Positions 1 to 8,553 of a DNA stretch of 64,000 nt are shown here, piece by piece. The DNA is from Spirochaetaceae bacterium bin103. Lineage in GTDB: Bacteria; Spirochaetota; Spirochaetia; SZUA-6; Bin103. Within the stretch, counting starts at the first letter, position 1. Every line of letters begins with the position of its first letter. The DNA lies in contig MPNH01000011.1 of assembly GCA_002238925.1 (NCBI GenBank), positions 1 through 64,000 on the forward strand, read 5' to 3'. A program made the position numbers and the translations under genes. The notes under the pieces are model-generated. The model was not told the origin of the DNA, ran no database searches, and saw only the letters and a list, made by a program, of their open reading frames with translations.

Positions 1-12
1 GCCGCGGTCGGC

Positions 13-38
13 ACCGCCCGACGCTCGCTCCGGGCGGT
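13..38 (-). terminator. Possible hairpin at transposase 3' end
   Basis: A perfect 8-bp inverted repeat (ACCGCCCG / CGGGCGGT) with a 10-base loop abuts the transposase stop codon. No T-run follows on the minus strand, so it may be an RNA-stabilising or attenuating hairpin, or part of the IS end, rather than an intrinsic terminator. Confidence 0.3.
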
Positions 39-1255
39 CAACCGGCCCGCTCGGTCGGGGTGACGCGGTCGACGACCATACGCAGCAATTTCTGCTGCAG
101 GCGCAGTATCTCACGCTGCAGCGCGGCCGGGTTGAGGCTGTCGAATTGACGGCGCAGGTGCTGCTTGGCTTGCTCCGAGACCTGCGGGCAAGCCAACACC
201 CGCTGATACGGGGTTTGCGGCATGTCGTAGCGGCGCCTGACCCGAGCGCCCTGGCGGGTCTTGGCGATCAGCCTCTGCGAGGGGTAGAAGAAATTCACCA
301 GAAGGCGCAGTCGATCATAGATCTGGTTCAACAGTTCGACCTCCTGCTCGGTCTCCAGCCGCAGATAGCCGACGTGCTCTCGGACCACCGCGTTGTTCTT
401 CTGCTCGGTGAAGCAGTTGTCGTTCTTGCGATTGGCTCGCGAGCGGCTGAAATCGATCTTCTCTTGTTTGCAGTACCGGACCAGGTGATCGTTGATGAAT
501 TCGCCGCCACAGTCGGTGTGCAAGCCCAGCAACGCGAACGGTAGCCACGAGCGCACCTGAAGGAGTGCCTGAAACACCCATTTCTGGGCCTTGTTCAGCA
601 CCGCGCGTGGCTCAGTCCACTGCGTGACGCGGTCGGTGAGCACCAACGTGAAGGCATGCTCGCCGCCACCGACGCCGCCATCGTGGCCGACCAGGTCGGC
701 ACCCATCTCGCCCACCGTGGCATCCTCCCACTCGGCGAAGGTCCGGATCGGGACCTTGTGCAGCAGGCGGGTGGTCGGCTTCGTGTGGGAGCGACCGCGC
801 ACCTGCAGCTTGCGTTTCTCGGCCTGCAGCAGCCGATCTATGGTGGCGGCGCTGATGCGCTGCAATTTCTCCCGCACCGTATCGTCCACCGTGATCTCGC
901 CGAACTTCTCGAGCAGCGGCAGCTGGTGACGGAGCACCCCGATCAGCCGCTTGCCACACATGCCGCCGTACAGATACCAGATCTTCTCCAGCGCCTCGTA
1001 CACCTGCTGGTCGTACACCCGCGGCACCGTGCGCCGTGCGCGGCGCTGCCCGACCACGATCTTGACCAGCTGACCACCCTGATGACTGAACACCGTCTTG
1101 CCCCAGCTGCGCAGCAGCCAGCTGGCGTGGTTGCGCGTGCACTCATGCGTCGCCACGAACTCGTCCAGAATCCCCGCCTTCTGCTTCTTCGTCGCCCGTC
1201 GATACCGCTGCGCGGTCCTTCTGAGCGTCCTCCGATCTGCCATGATGACCCCCAT
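38..1255 (-). CDS. IS transposase, integrase catalytic core (DDE)
   Basis: Cuts and joins DNA for the insertion sequence. An N-terminal helix-turn-helix-like region (about 1-75) is followed by a retroviral-integrase-type RNase H fold. The likely triad is D187 (ADLVGH), D248 (HTDCGGEF) and E284 (FTEQKNN), with exactly 35 residues between the last Asp and the Glu, the classic D-35-E spacing. The C-terminal motifs YDMPQTPYQR and KTRQGARV are typical of this IS transposase group. The frame is open to a TTG at 1318, but that codon lies inside the terminal repeat. The ATG at 1255 (GGAGGG about 9 bases upstream) or 1243 (GGAGGAG about 12 upstream) is preferred. The gene looks intact. Confidence 0.85.
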   Translation of the reverse strand: MGVIMADRRTLRRTAQRYRRATKKQKAGILDEFVATHECTRNHASWLLRSWGKTVFSHQGGQLVKIVVGQRRARRTVPRVYDQQVYEALEKIWYLYGGMCGKRLIGVLRHQLPLLEKFGEITVDDTVREKLQRISAATIDRLLQAEKRKLQVRGRSHTKPTTRLLHKVPIRTFAEWEDATVGEMGADLVGHDGGVGGGEHAFTLVLTDRVTQWTEPRAVLNKAQKWVFQALLQVRSWLPFALLGLHTDCGGEFINDHLVRYCKQEKIDFSRSRANRKNDNCFTEQKNNAVVREHVGYLRLETEQEVELLNQIYDRLRLLVNFFYPSQRLIAKTRQGARVRRRYDMPQTPYQRVLACPQVSEQAKQHLRRQFDSLNPAALQREILRLQQKLLRMVVDRVTPTERAG

Positions 1256-1292
1256 CTCCTCCGACCCTCCGCCCACATACTGGCACAGGTCC

Positions 1293-1354
1293 TTCGTGTG
1301 GATTCTTCGATGAGGCAACGGTTCTCGTTCGTGTGGATTTAGCTTGAGGCAATG
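1293..1354. repeat. Paired terminal repeats of the IS
   Basis: Two direct copies, 1293-1320 and 1328-1354, share a 12-base block TTCGTGTGGATT and an 8-base block TGAGGCAA, separated by a 5-8 base variable stretch. Tandem end repeats outside a transposase gene usually serve as binding sites. The inner copy overlaps the longest possible reading frame, which argues against the TTG start. Confidence 0.6.
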
Positions 1355-1458
1355 CGGCCAGTTGACTGACCGGTGGGGCGCGGGTATGGTTGAGGCGCTC
1401 GATAGATGGCGAGGAACATACCGATCACAGCGGCTGTCTGCCGTATTCTTAGGCTACG

Positions 1459-3150
1459 ATGCCCGCGGCCTCCGTGTCATGGCGAGACGCGCCGGCAGCG
1501 GGCCGTGGGTTGTACGCCCGCGGCCTTGTTGGTTGCGGCTGTTGCGGGGGCTGCCGGTTGAAAACCGTTCCCCGTGGAGATGCGGGCTCGCTGCCCGCCA
1601 TCGAGATCATGGACACCACCCTGCGCGACGGCGAGCAGATGCAGGACGTGAGCTACACGCCCGGCGAAAAGCTGGCCATTGCCAAGGTGCTGCTTGAGGA
1701 CGTGAAGGTGGACCACGTCGAACTGACCAGCGCGCTGGTCAGTGAAGGCGAGCGCGGCGCCGTTCGCGAGGTGATCACCTGGGCGCAGGAGCATGGCCTT
1801 ACCGACGCCATCGAAGTGCTTGGGTTCACCGACGTGCACCGCTCGGTGGACTGGATCCGGGATCTTGGCTGCACGGTGATGAACCTGCTCGCCAAGGGCT
1901 CGTTGCGCCACGTTACTACCCAGCTCGGCAAGCAGCCGTCCGAACACTTCGCCGACATCGGCGCCACCGTGGAGTATGCCAGCGACCACGCGGTGCGCTG
2001 CAACATCTACCTGGAAGACTGGTCGGGCGGCATGCTCGACTCGCCCGACTACGTGCTGGCGATGCTCGACGAACTGGCCGGCATGGGTCTGTGGCGCATC
2101 ATGCTGCCCGATACCCTGGGCCTGCTGTCGCCTCCGCAGGTACACCGCTTTGTTGGCGACTTGGTGAGCCGCTACCCCGGGTTGCGCTTCGACTTTCACG
2201 GCCACGACGACTACGGCGTGGCGACTGCGAATACCCTGGCCGCCGTGGAGGCCGGCGCTTCCTGCGTGCATTGCACGATCAACGGCATGGGCGAACGCGC
2301 CGGCAACACGCCGCTCGACGAGGTGGTGGTCGGGATCCACGACTTTCTCGGCCGCCGCACGAACGTCGACGAGACCAAGCTGATCACCGCCTGCGAGCGG
2401 GTGGAGGTGTTCTCCGGGCGGCGGGTCTCCTTCAACAAGCCGATCGTCGGCCCCAACGTGTTCACGCAGACCGCCGGAATTCACGCCGACGGCGACCACA
2501 AGGGCGACCTGTACGCCAGCCGGCTGTCGCCGGAGCGGTTCGCGCGCCGGCGCCGCTACGCGCTTGGCAAGCTGAGCGGCAAGCGCAGCCTGGAGTTCAA
2601 CCTTGCCGACCTCGGCATCGTGCTCGACGACGAGCAGTCGCGCCTGGTGCTGGAGCGCATCAAGGAGCTGGCGGACCGCAAGCAGACCATCACCCAGGAC
2701 GACTTGCCGTTCATTATCTCCGACGTGCTGGAGACGCCGCACAACCGGCAGTTCATCCTGCGCAGTTGCGTGGTGGTGTCGAGCATCGGCCTGAAGCCGG
2801 TCGCCACCATCAAGCTGGCGTGCCGCAACGGCGCCGGCGAATTCGACGAGTACGAGGCGAGCGACCAGGGTGACGGCGGCTACGATGCGTTCATGAATGC
2901 GGTGCGCCGCATCGCCGGCAAGCTGGGGCTGAATCTGCCGCGGCTGGCCGACTACAATGTGTCCATTCCGCCCGGCGGCAAGTCCGATGCGCTGGTGCAG
3001 TGCTCCATTACCTGGACCCACCCCGACCGTCCCGGCGAGGTGTTCAATACCAAGGGCGTGCACAGCGACCAGGTGCTGGCCGCGGCGCAGGCCACCGAGA
3101 AGATGCTCAACCTGGTGGCCGCGGGAAGCCTTGCGCCGGTGTATGGCTAG
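1459..3150 (+). CDS. Isopropylmalate/citramalate synthase-family enzyme (DRE-TIM metallolyase)
   Basis: Claisen-type condensation of acetyl-CoA with a 2-oxo acid, feeding branched-chain amino acid or related synthesis. The TIM barrel opens with DTTLRDGEQ (about residues 52-60), carries the metal-binding HGH pair (H247, H249) and the family segment NGMGERAGNTPL, then GKLSGKRSLEF. The last 130 residues resemble the LeuA regulatory/dimer domain. The sequence resembles the divergent LeuA-like paralogue of Bacteroidetes and spirochaetes more than classical LeuA, so the 2-oxo acid (pyruvate, 2-oxoisovalerate or 2-oxoglutarate) is not assigned. The first 33-50 residues are Gly/Cys/Arg-rich and probably not translated; the TTG at 1558 or ATG at 1609 are better starts. 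If so, about 300 bases before it hold only a leader and the IS end. It overlaps argH by 8 bases. Confidence 0.85.
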   Translation: MPAASVSWRDAPAAGRGLYARGLVGCGCCGGCRLKTVPRGDAGSLPAIEIMDTTLRDGEQMQDVSYTPGEKLAIAKVLLEDVKVDHVELTSALVSEGERGAVREVITWAQEHGLTDAIEVLGFTDVHRSVDWIRDLGCTVMNLLAKGSLRHVTTQLGKQPSEHFADIGATVEYASDHAVRCNIYLEDWSGGMLDSPDYVLAMLDELAGMGLWRIMLPDTLGLLSPPQVHRFVGDLVSRYPGLRFDFHGHDDYGVATANTLAAVEAGASCVHCTINGMGERAGNTPLDEVVVGIHDFLGRRTNVDETKLITACERVEVFSGRRVSFNKPIVGPNVFTQTAGIHADGDHKGDLYASRLSPERFARRRRYALGKLSGKRSLEFNLADLGIVLDDEQSRLVLERIKELADRKQTITQDDLPFIISDVLETPHNRQFILRSCVVVSSIGLKPVATIKLACRNGAGEFDEYEASDQGDGGYDAFMNAVRRIAGKLGLNLPRLADYNVSIPPGGKSDALVQCSITWTHPDRPGEVFNTKGVHSDQVLAAAQATEKMLNLVAAGSLAPVYG

Positions 3151-4654
3151 CTCGTCCGGCGGCAAGCTCTGGGACAAGAGCGAACCTCTGGATGCGCTGA
3201 TCGAGCGGTTCACGGTCGGCGACGACTACCGGCTCGACAGCGCCCTGGTGGCGGCCGACTGCGTTGCCTCGCTCGCGCATGCCACCATGCTCGCGGCCAT
3301 CGACGTGCTCACGCCCGGAGATCTGGAGGAGTTGCGCGGCGGCCTGCTGGCGGCCCTGGAGCAGGCGGAGGCGGGTACGTTCGTCATCGAGCGCGCCGAC
3401 GAGGATGGCCACACGGCGCTGGAGCGCTTTCTTACCCGGCACACCGCGGCCGGCGCCCGCATCCACACCGGGCGGTCGCGCAACGACCAGGTGATGGCCG
3501 CCCTGCGCGTATACGGCCGCGACGCGCTGGCGGCGCTGCAGGGCCTGGTGCTCGACCTGGTGGATGCCCTGCTGGGGTTCGCCGCCGAGCACGAGTGGTG
3601 CAGCATGCCGGGGCGCACCCACACGCAGATTGCGATGCCGTCGACGCTCGGGTTGTGGGCGGCGGCGTTTGCCGAGGAGCTGCTCGACGACCTGGCGCTG
3701 CTGGACACCTGCTACCGGTTGACCAACCGGTCGCCGCTGGGGTCGGCGGCCGGCTACGGCGCACCGCTGCCGCTTGACCGCGAGCAGGTGGCGGCGCTGC
3801 TCGGCTGCGACGGGCCGGTGCACAACGTGCTGGCCGCCGCCAACAGCCGCGGCAAGCTGGAGGCGGTCACCCTGGACGCCCTCGACCAGGTGGCGCTGTC
3901 GCTGAGCCGCCTGGCCCAGGACCTGATCCTGTTCTCGCTGCCGGAACTCGGCTACGTAACGCTGCCGGTGGAGCTGTGCACCGGCAGCAGCATCATGCCG
4001 CACAAGCGCAACCCGGACGGCCTGGAGCTGGTGCGGGCGCGGGCGGCCACCGTGTCGGGGCTCGCCGGTGCCGTGAAGGGCATTGTCCGCAACCTGCCGA
4101 GCGGCTACCACCGCGACCTGCAGGAAACCAAGCGCCCCTACCTGCAGGCGCTGGAGACGGTAGCCGGCCAACTCAAGGTGATGCGCCTGACCGTGGACCG
4201 GCTGCAGGTGCGTGAGGAGGCCCTTGCGCGCGCGCTGACGCCGGAGTTGTTTGCGACCGACGGCGCATTCGCGCTGGTGCAGGGCGGTATGGCGTTTCGG
4301 GACGCCTATCGCGCAGCGGCTGGCGCCGGCGTGGCGGGAAGTGCGCCGGAACGCGGTGACTTGCATACCGAGGCGGCCGCGTCGGCACGGCGTACCGGCG
4401 CCGGTGCGGTGGGCGAAGGGCCGGAGCGAGATGACCTGCGCGCTGATGCGGAGCAGGCAATGGCACTGCGCACTTCGACCGGGACTGCCGGCAACCTGGA
4501 TCTGCCCGGATGCCGGCGCCGGAGTGCAGTCGAGCGGCGCCGGGTCGACGGCGCGGCGGCGCGCGTCGGTGCGGCGCTGGTGCGCCTGGCGGGACGCCCC
4601 GTTCAGGTGTGCCGCAGCGCGTGGCTGGCGCCGCGCGAGGGCCCCGGCGCATGA
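3143..4654 (+). CDS. argH: Argininosuccinate lyase
   Basis: Splits argininosuccinate into arginine and fumarate, the last step of arginine synthesis. The fumarase/aspartase superfamily signatures are present: TGRSRNDQ (109-116), SMPGRTHTQ, and the signature loop GSSIMPHKRNPD (281-292) that carries the catalytic serine. The start overlaps the upstream stop (ATGGCTAG), implying coupling. At 503 residues it is about 40 longer than usual. The region after about residue 390 is Ala/Gly/Arg-rich and poorly matched to the family, and it runs straight into the hflX start codon (ATGA). Either this is a lineage-specific tail or the original C-terminus was lost and replaced by read-through. Confidence 0.93.
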   Translation: MASSSGGKLWDKSEPLDALIERFTVGDDYRLDSALVAADCVASLAHATMLAAIDVLTPGDLEELRGGLLAALEQAEAGTFVIERADEDGHTALERFLTRHTAAGARIHTGRSRNDQVMAALRVYGRDALAALQGLVLDLVDALLGFAAEHEWCSMPGRTHTQIAMPSTLGLWAAAFAEELLDDLALLDTCYRLTNRSPLGSAAGYGAPLPLDREQVAALLGCDGPVHNVLAAANSRGKLEAVTLDALDQVALSLSRLAQDLILFSLPELGYVTLPVELCTGSSIMPHKRNPDGLELVRARAATVSGLAGAVKGIVRNLPSGYHRDLQETKRPYLQALETVAGQLKVMRLTVDRLQVREEALARALTPELFATDGAFALVQGGMAFRDAYRAAAGAGVAGSAPERGDLHTEAAASARRTGAGAVGEGPERDDLRADAEQAMALRTSTGTAGNLDLPGCRRRSAVERRRVDGAAARVGAALVRLAGRPVQVCRSAWLAPREGPGA

Positions 4655-6021
4655 GCCGCACGCGCGGGGCACGGCGCCAGGGAGCGTACCTGGTCGGTCT
4701 GCAGTTGGCCGGCGCCAGCGCCGCGCCGCATGATGAACGCAGCGGCGGCGCAGCGCCCGCCGGCCTGGTGCAGCGTGCGCCGGCCTGGGACGTTCAGGAG
4801 TGTCTCGATGAGTTGGCGCGGCTGGCGGAGAGCGCCGGACTGCGGGTGGCCGGGCGCACCTGGCAGCGCCGCCGGCAGCCCGATCCGCGCACCTACCTGG
4901 GCGCCGGCAAGATCGAGTCGGTGGCGGACGCGGCGCGCGAGGCCGGCGCCGAGGTGGTGCTGTTCGATGACGAACTGGCGCCTTCGCAGCTCCGCAACGT
5001 GGAGCGCATCCTGGGCGATGATCTGCTGGCCGTCGACCGCACCGCCTTGATCCTGGACGTGTTCGCGCGCCATGCGCGCAGCAGCGAGGGCAAGCTGCAG
5101 GTCGAACTGGCACAGCTGGAATACCGGCTGCCGCGGCTGACCCGACTGTGGACGCACCTGGCCCGGCAGGCGGGCGGGCGAGCGGGCGGCGGCGTCGGGT
5201 TGCGCGGCCCGGGCGAGACGCAGATCGAGGTGGACCGGCGCCAGATCCGCCGCCGGCTCGGCGTGCTGCGCGCGCGCATCGAGCAGCTGTCGCGGCAGCG
5301 CCGCCACGGCCGGGCGCAGCGCCACCGCGCCGCCGGTACCATGGTGGCGCTGGTCGGCTACACGAACGCGGGCAAGAGCAGCCTGATGAACCGGCTCACC
5401 GGGGCCGACGTGTACGCCGCGGACCGGCTGTTCGCGACCCTCGACCCGACTACGCGGCGGATCGACCTGGGCTCCGGGCGGCAGGTGCTGCTCACCGACA
5501 CGGTCGGTTTCATCCAGAAGCTGCCGCACCAGTTGGTGGCCGCGTTCCGTGCCACGCTGGAGGAGGTGACCGAGGCCGACCTGCTGCTGATGGTGGCGGA
5601 TGCGAGCGACCCGCGCCACCTGCAACAGCAGGAGGCGGTGAAGGACGTGCTGGCGCAGATCGGCGCCGGCGACATCCCCTGGATGCCGATCATGAACAAG
5701 ATCGACCTGGTCGAAGCCGGTTCGCCGTTGCGGCTCGGCCTGGAGGGGGCGGTTGCGGTGAGCGCGGTCACCGGCGAGGGAATCGAACAGTTGCGCGCGG
5801 CGCTGCGCCGGCGGCTGGCGGAAGGCCACGTACGGGTCGCGTTCGACGTGCCGTACAGCAAGTCGGCGCTGCTGGGCGTGGTGCGGGCGGCGGGGCACAT
5901 TGAGCACCAGGAAGCGGGCGAGGACGGCTACCGGGTGAGTGCCGTGGTGCCGCGCCACCTGGCAGCGGCGCTGCGGGTCGGCACCGCTGCGGCGTTGGGC
6001 TTGCACCGGGATCCGGTATGA
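4651..6021 (+). CDS. hflX: GTPase HflX
   Basis: Ribosome-associated GTPase that splits or rescues stalled 70S ribosomes. The N-terminal HflX domain includes TYLGAGKIES and the signature GPGETQIEVDRR. An Arg-rich helical linker follows, then the Era-like G domain: P-loop GYTNAGKSS (about 236-244), switch/G3 DTVGFI, G4 NKID and a G5-like SAVTGEG. The length of 456 residues is normal. The start is the ATG in ATGA overlapping the argH stop; upstream in-frame sequence belongs to argH in another frame. The stop in turn overlaps the response-regulator start by the same ATGA arrangement, so translation of the run is coupled. Confidence 0.95.
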   Translation: MSRTRGARRQGAYLVGLQLAGASAAPHDERSGGAAPAGLVQRAPAWDVQECLDELARLAESAGLRVAGRTWQRRRQPDPRTYLGAGKIESVADAAREAGAEVVLFDDELAPSQLRNVERILGDDLLAVDRTALILDVFARHARSSEGKLQVELAQLEYRLPRLTRLWTHLARQAGGRAGGGVGLRGPGETQIEVDRRQIRRRLGVLRARIEQLSRQRRHGRAQRHRAAGTMVALVGYTNAGKSSLMNRLTGADVYAADRLFATLDPTTRRIDLGSGRQVLLTDTVGFIQKLPHQLVAAFRATLEEVTEADLLLMVADASDPRHLQQQEAVKDVLAQIGAGDIPWMPIMNKIDLVEAGSPLRLGLEGAVAVSAVTGEGIEQLRAALRRRLAEGHVRVAFDVPYSKSALLGVVRAAGHIEHQEAGEDGYRVSAVVPRHLAAALRVGTAAALGLHRDPV

Positions 6022-6728
6022 GCGAAGAACGAATCGCGCTGATCGAAGATGACTCCGCCGTAGCCAAGGGGCTCAGTTTTGCCCTGGAGCAGGAAGGCTA
6101 CGGCGTGTTGTGGGGAGAGGATGGCGCCAGCGGATACAAGCTGGTCGCCGAGCAGGCTCCACATCTGATCATTCTCGACATCCGGCTGCCCGATACCAAC
6201 GGTTTCGACCTGTGCCGCAAGCTTCGCCAGGAGGGATTCCGGCAGCCGATCCTGATGCTGACCGCGCGTGACGAAGAGGTGGACAAGGTGCTCGGATTCG
6301 AGCTGGGCGCGGACGACTACGTGGTCAAGCCGTACCAGCTGCGCGAACTCCTGTCGCGCATCCGCGCCCTGCTGCGCCGCGCCTACGGCGAACTGGCGCA
6401 AAGCAGCAGCAACGAGAAGCTCGTGTACGACGACATCACCATCGATCTGGAGTTGCTGCAGGTGTTCCGCGCCGGCGAGATCGTTTACCTGACACCGACC
6501 GAGTTTCGCCTGTTGCGCTACCTGATTTCCCACCCCGATCGCCCGGTAACCCGCGACCAGATCCTGGAAGCAGTGTGGGGCTATCACGCCGAAGTGGGCT
6601 ACGATCGTACCGTGGACGTCCATATGCGCCATCTGCGCGAGAAGCTGGAGCGCGACCCGACGCATCCACGGCGGCTCGTTACCGTGCGCGGCCACGGCTA
6701 CAAGTTTTCCAGCCGGCCGCCGCAGTAA
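6018..6728 (+). CDS. OmpR/PhoB-family response regulator
   Basis: DNA-binding output half of a two-component system. The receiver domain (1-120) shows the acidic pair D11-D12, phosphoacceptor D54 in LIILDIRLPD, the conserved Thr in LMLTARD and Lys in VVKPYQ. The C-terminal half is a winged helix (LTPTEFRLLRYL, then GYDRTVDVHMRHLREKLE and the wing VRGHGYKF). Its length of 236 residues is standard. It overlaps hflX by ATGA and lies 98 bases before the kinase gene, which is its obvious partner. The regulon is not evident; PhoB/ResD-like members are the closest in feel. Confidence 0.95.
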   Translation: MSEERIALIEDDSAVAKGLSFALEQEGYGVLWGEDGASGYKLVAEQAPHLIILDIRLPDTNGFDLCRKLRQEGFRQPILMLTARDEEVDKVLGFELGADDYVVKPYQLRELLSRIRALLRRAYGELAQSSSNEKLVYDDITIDLELLQVFRAGEIVYLTPTEFRLLRYLISHPDRPVTRDQILEAVWGYHAEVGYDRTVDVHMRHLREKLERDPTHPRRLVTVRGHGYKFSSRPPQ

Positions 6729-6826
6729 CGGCCGCCGGACGCGGAGCGGATTCCTGACGGCGCAGTCTGGCCGGCGCTGCGTCCGGCCCGGTATCTTGTT
6801 ATGCAGCCAATGGTGAAAGGAACCTG

Positions 6827-8545
6827 ATGGCGGCCGCCGGCGGCTTGCCATTCCTGTCCATTCGCGCGCGTCTGGTGCTGAGCTTCATCCTCATCGCCAT
6901 GGTGGCGATCGGTATTGTGGGCGGGTTCTCGGGTGCGCTGCTGAAGCACTTCGTGGAACGCCGCGAGACCGCCTACCTGCAGTCCAACGCTTCCACGGTG
7001 GCCCGGCAAGCGCACTCTCTGATGGTGCCGGTGGTGCGCCCGCTGTCCCTGCTCGAGTTGGCCCAGACGTCGGCGTTCATGAGCGACTCGCGGATCCGGA
7101 TCATGGACCGCGCCCACCGCGTGCTGGCCGACTCCGGGCCGCAGGATGGGTCCGATCACGAGTGGGTGCGGGTGGTGGCGACGTTTCCCTCCGGCAACTC
7201 GATGGTGCGTCAGATGTTCTGGATCCGGGTGTCGGCCGACCCCGCCCGGCGCGCCAGCCAACTGCGCTCGCTGCCGGCGCTGCAGGGACTTGCGGACACC
7301 CAGATCATGGTGGTGCGGCGGCGCAGCGGGTTGTGGGGCAGCCTGATCGAGTTCCGTGAGTACGACGGGCCGGTGGGGCATCCCGTTGCCACGACCGGCA
7401 ACACGGTGCCGGATGACCCGAAGCGCATTACCTACCTCGAACCGATCGGCGATCCCGGCAGCCCGATCGGCTACGTGGAGATTGCCCGCAGCCCGGACGC
7501 CCACAACGAGGCGGTGGAGACGATCATCGGGCCGTTCATCATCGCGGCTCTGGCCGCCACCGTGCTCGCCGCCCTGCTCGGGCTGGTGTTCGGGCGGCGC
7601 CTGACCGCCCCGATCGAAGGTCTCACCGCGTCCGCGATGCGTATGGGGAAGGGCGACTTGGCGGCGCGCGCGCCCACCACCGGGAGCGGCGAGATCGGCG
7701 AGTTGGGCCGCCAGTTCAATGCCATGGCGGGCAAGCTGGAGTCGACGGTGGGCGACCTGCGCCAGGAGCGCGACGTGCTGCGCCGGTTCGTGGCCGACGC
7801 TTCACACGAACTGCGCACGCCGGTGACCGCGCTGAAGACCTTCAACGAGTTGCTGCTGCGCGGTGCGCGGCATGAGGCGGACGCCAACGGCCAGGTACCC
7901 GCCGCGTCCGGCAACGGCGGCGGCGGGCGTGACATCGACGTCGATATGCGCCTCGAGTTTCTGCGCGACAGCCGCCACCAGATCGAGCGGATGGAGTGGA
8001 TCGTGGAGAATCTGCTCAACCTGTCGCGGCTGGAGGCGGGCGCGTTCAGCAACCACGCCATGAGGATTACCCTCGGCGACCTGGTGCGCGGCGCCGAGCG
8101 GCGCTTTGCGATTCAGGCCGCGCGCGCCGGGGTGGCGGTCTCGGTCGAGATGACTGCCGCCGACGGCGACCTGGAGCTGCACTTGGCCGGCATGGAGATC
8201 GCGGTGGACAACGTGATGCAGAACGCCATCTACTACGCTGGCGCCGGCGGCGAGATCGCGATCAGCGGCGCCGACGACCACGGCTGGGCGATTATCCGCA
8301 TCCGCGATCGTGGGCCGGGCATTGCTCCGGAGGATCTGCCGCACATCTTCGACCGTTTCTACCGTGGCAAGCCGATGGGCGATGCCGCGGTCTCCAAGGG
8401 CAGCGGTCTCGGCCTGGCGATAGCGCGTGCCGTGGTGGTCGGGAACGGCGGCACCATCTCGGCGGCCAACAACAGTGACGGGTCCGGGACCACCTTCTCG
8501 TTGCGCCTGCCGCTGCACCGCGTCAACGGCAACGGCGGCGACTGA
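6827..8545 (+). CDS. Sensor histidine kinase
   Basis: Membrane-bound partner of the preceding regulator. A first membrane helix (about 15-38) and a second (about 232-255) bracket an extracytoplasmic sensor of about 190 residues. HAMP follows (RRLTAPIEGLTASAMRM), then HisKA with phosphoacceptor His327 in SHELRTPVTALK. The HATPase_c domain has N-box NVMQNAIYYA, G1 DRGPGIAPEDL, the F-box IFDRFYRG and G2 GSGLGLAIA. The start has AAGGA 5 bases upstream. A Gly/Asn-rich insert (about 345-370) interrupts the dimerisation helices, which is longer than usual. It converges on gltD with only 8 bases between stops and no clear terminator. Confidence 0.94.
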   Translation: MAAAGGLPFLSIRARLVLSFILIAMVAIGIVGGFSGALLKHFVERRETAYLQSNASTVARQAHSLMVPVVRPLSLLELAQTSAFMSDSRIRIMDRAHRVLADSGPQDGSDHEWVRVVATFPSGNSMVRQMFWIRVSADPARRASQLRSLPALQGLADTQIMVVRRRSGLWGSLIEFREYDGPVGHPVATTGNTVPDDPKRITYLEPIGDPGSPIGYVEIARSPDAHNEAVETIIGPFIIAALAATVLAALLGLVFGRRLTAPIEGLTASAMRMGKGDLAARAPTTGSGEIGELGRQFNAMAGKLESTVGDLRQERDVLRRFVADASHELRTPVTALKTFNELLLRGARHEADANGQVPAASGNGGGGRDIDVDMRLEFLRDSRHQIERMEWIVENLLNLSRLEAGAFSNHAMRITLGDLVRGAERRFAIQAARAGVAVSVEMTAADGDLELHLAGMEIAVDNVMQNAIYYAGAGGEIAISGADDHGWAIIRIRDRGPGIAPEDLPHIFDRFYRGKPMGDAAVSKGSGLGLAIARAVVVGNGGTISAANNSDGSGTTFSLRLPLHRVNGNGGD

Positions 8546-8553
8546 ACCGCCGG

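Larger units (their letters stand above)
13..1354 (-). mobile_element. Insertion sequence with DDE integrase-type transposase
   Basis: A single transposase gene fills the element. Two similar repeats of about 27 bp sit just outside its start (1293-1320 and 1328-1354), sharing the cores TTCGTGTGGATT and TGAGGCAA, as expected for transposase-binding sites at an IS end. The opposite end lies at or beyond base 1, so element length and target duplication cannot be judged. The boundaries given are the visible hairpin and the outer repeat, not proven tips. The element ends about 100 bp before the biosynthetic operon that follows. Confidence 0.6.
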
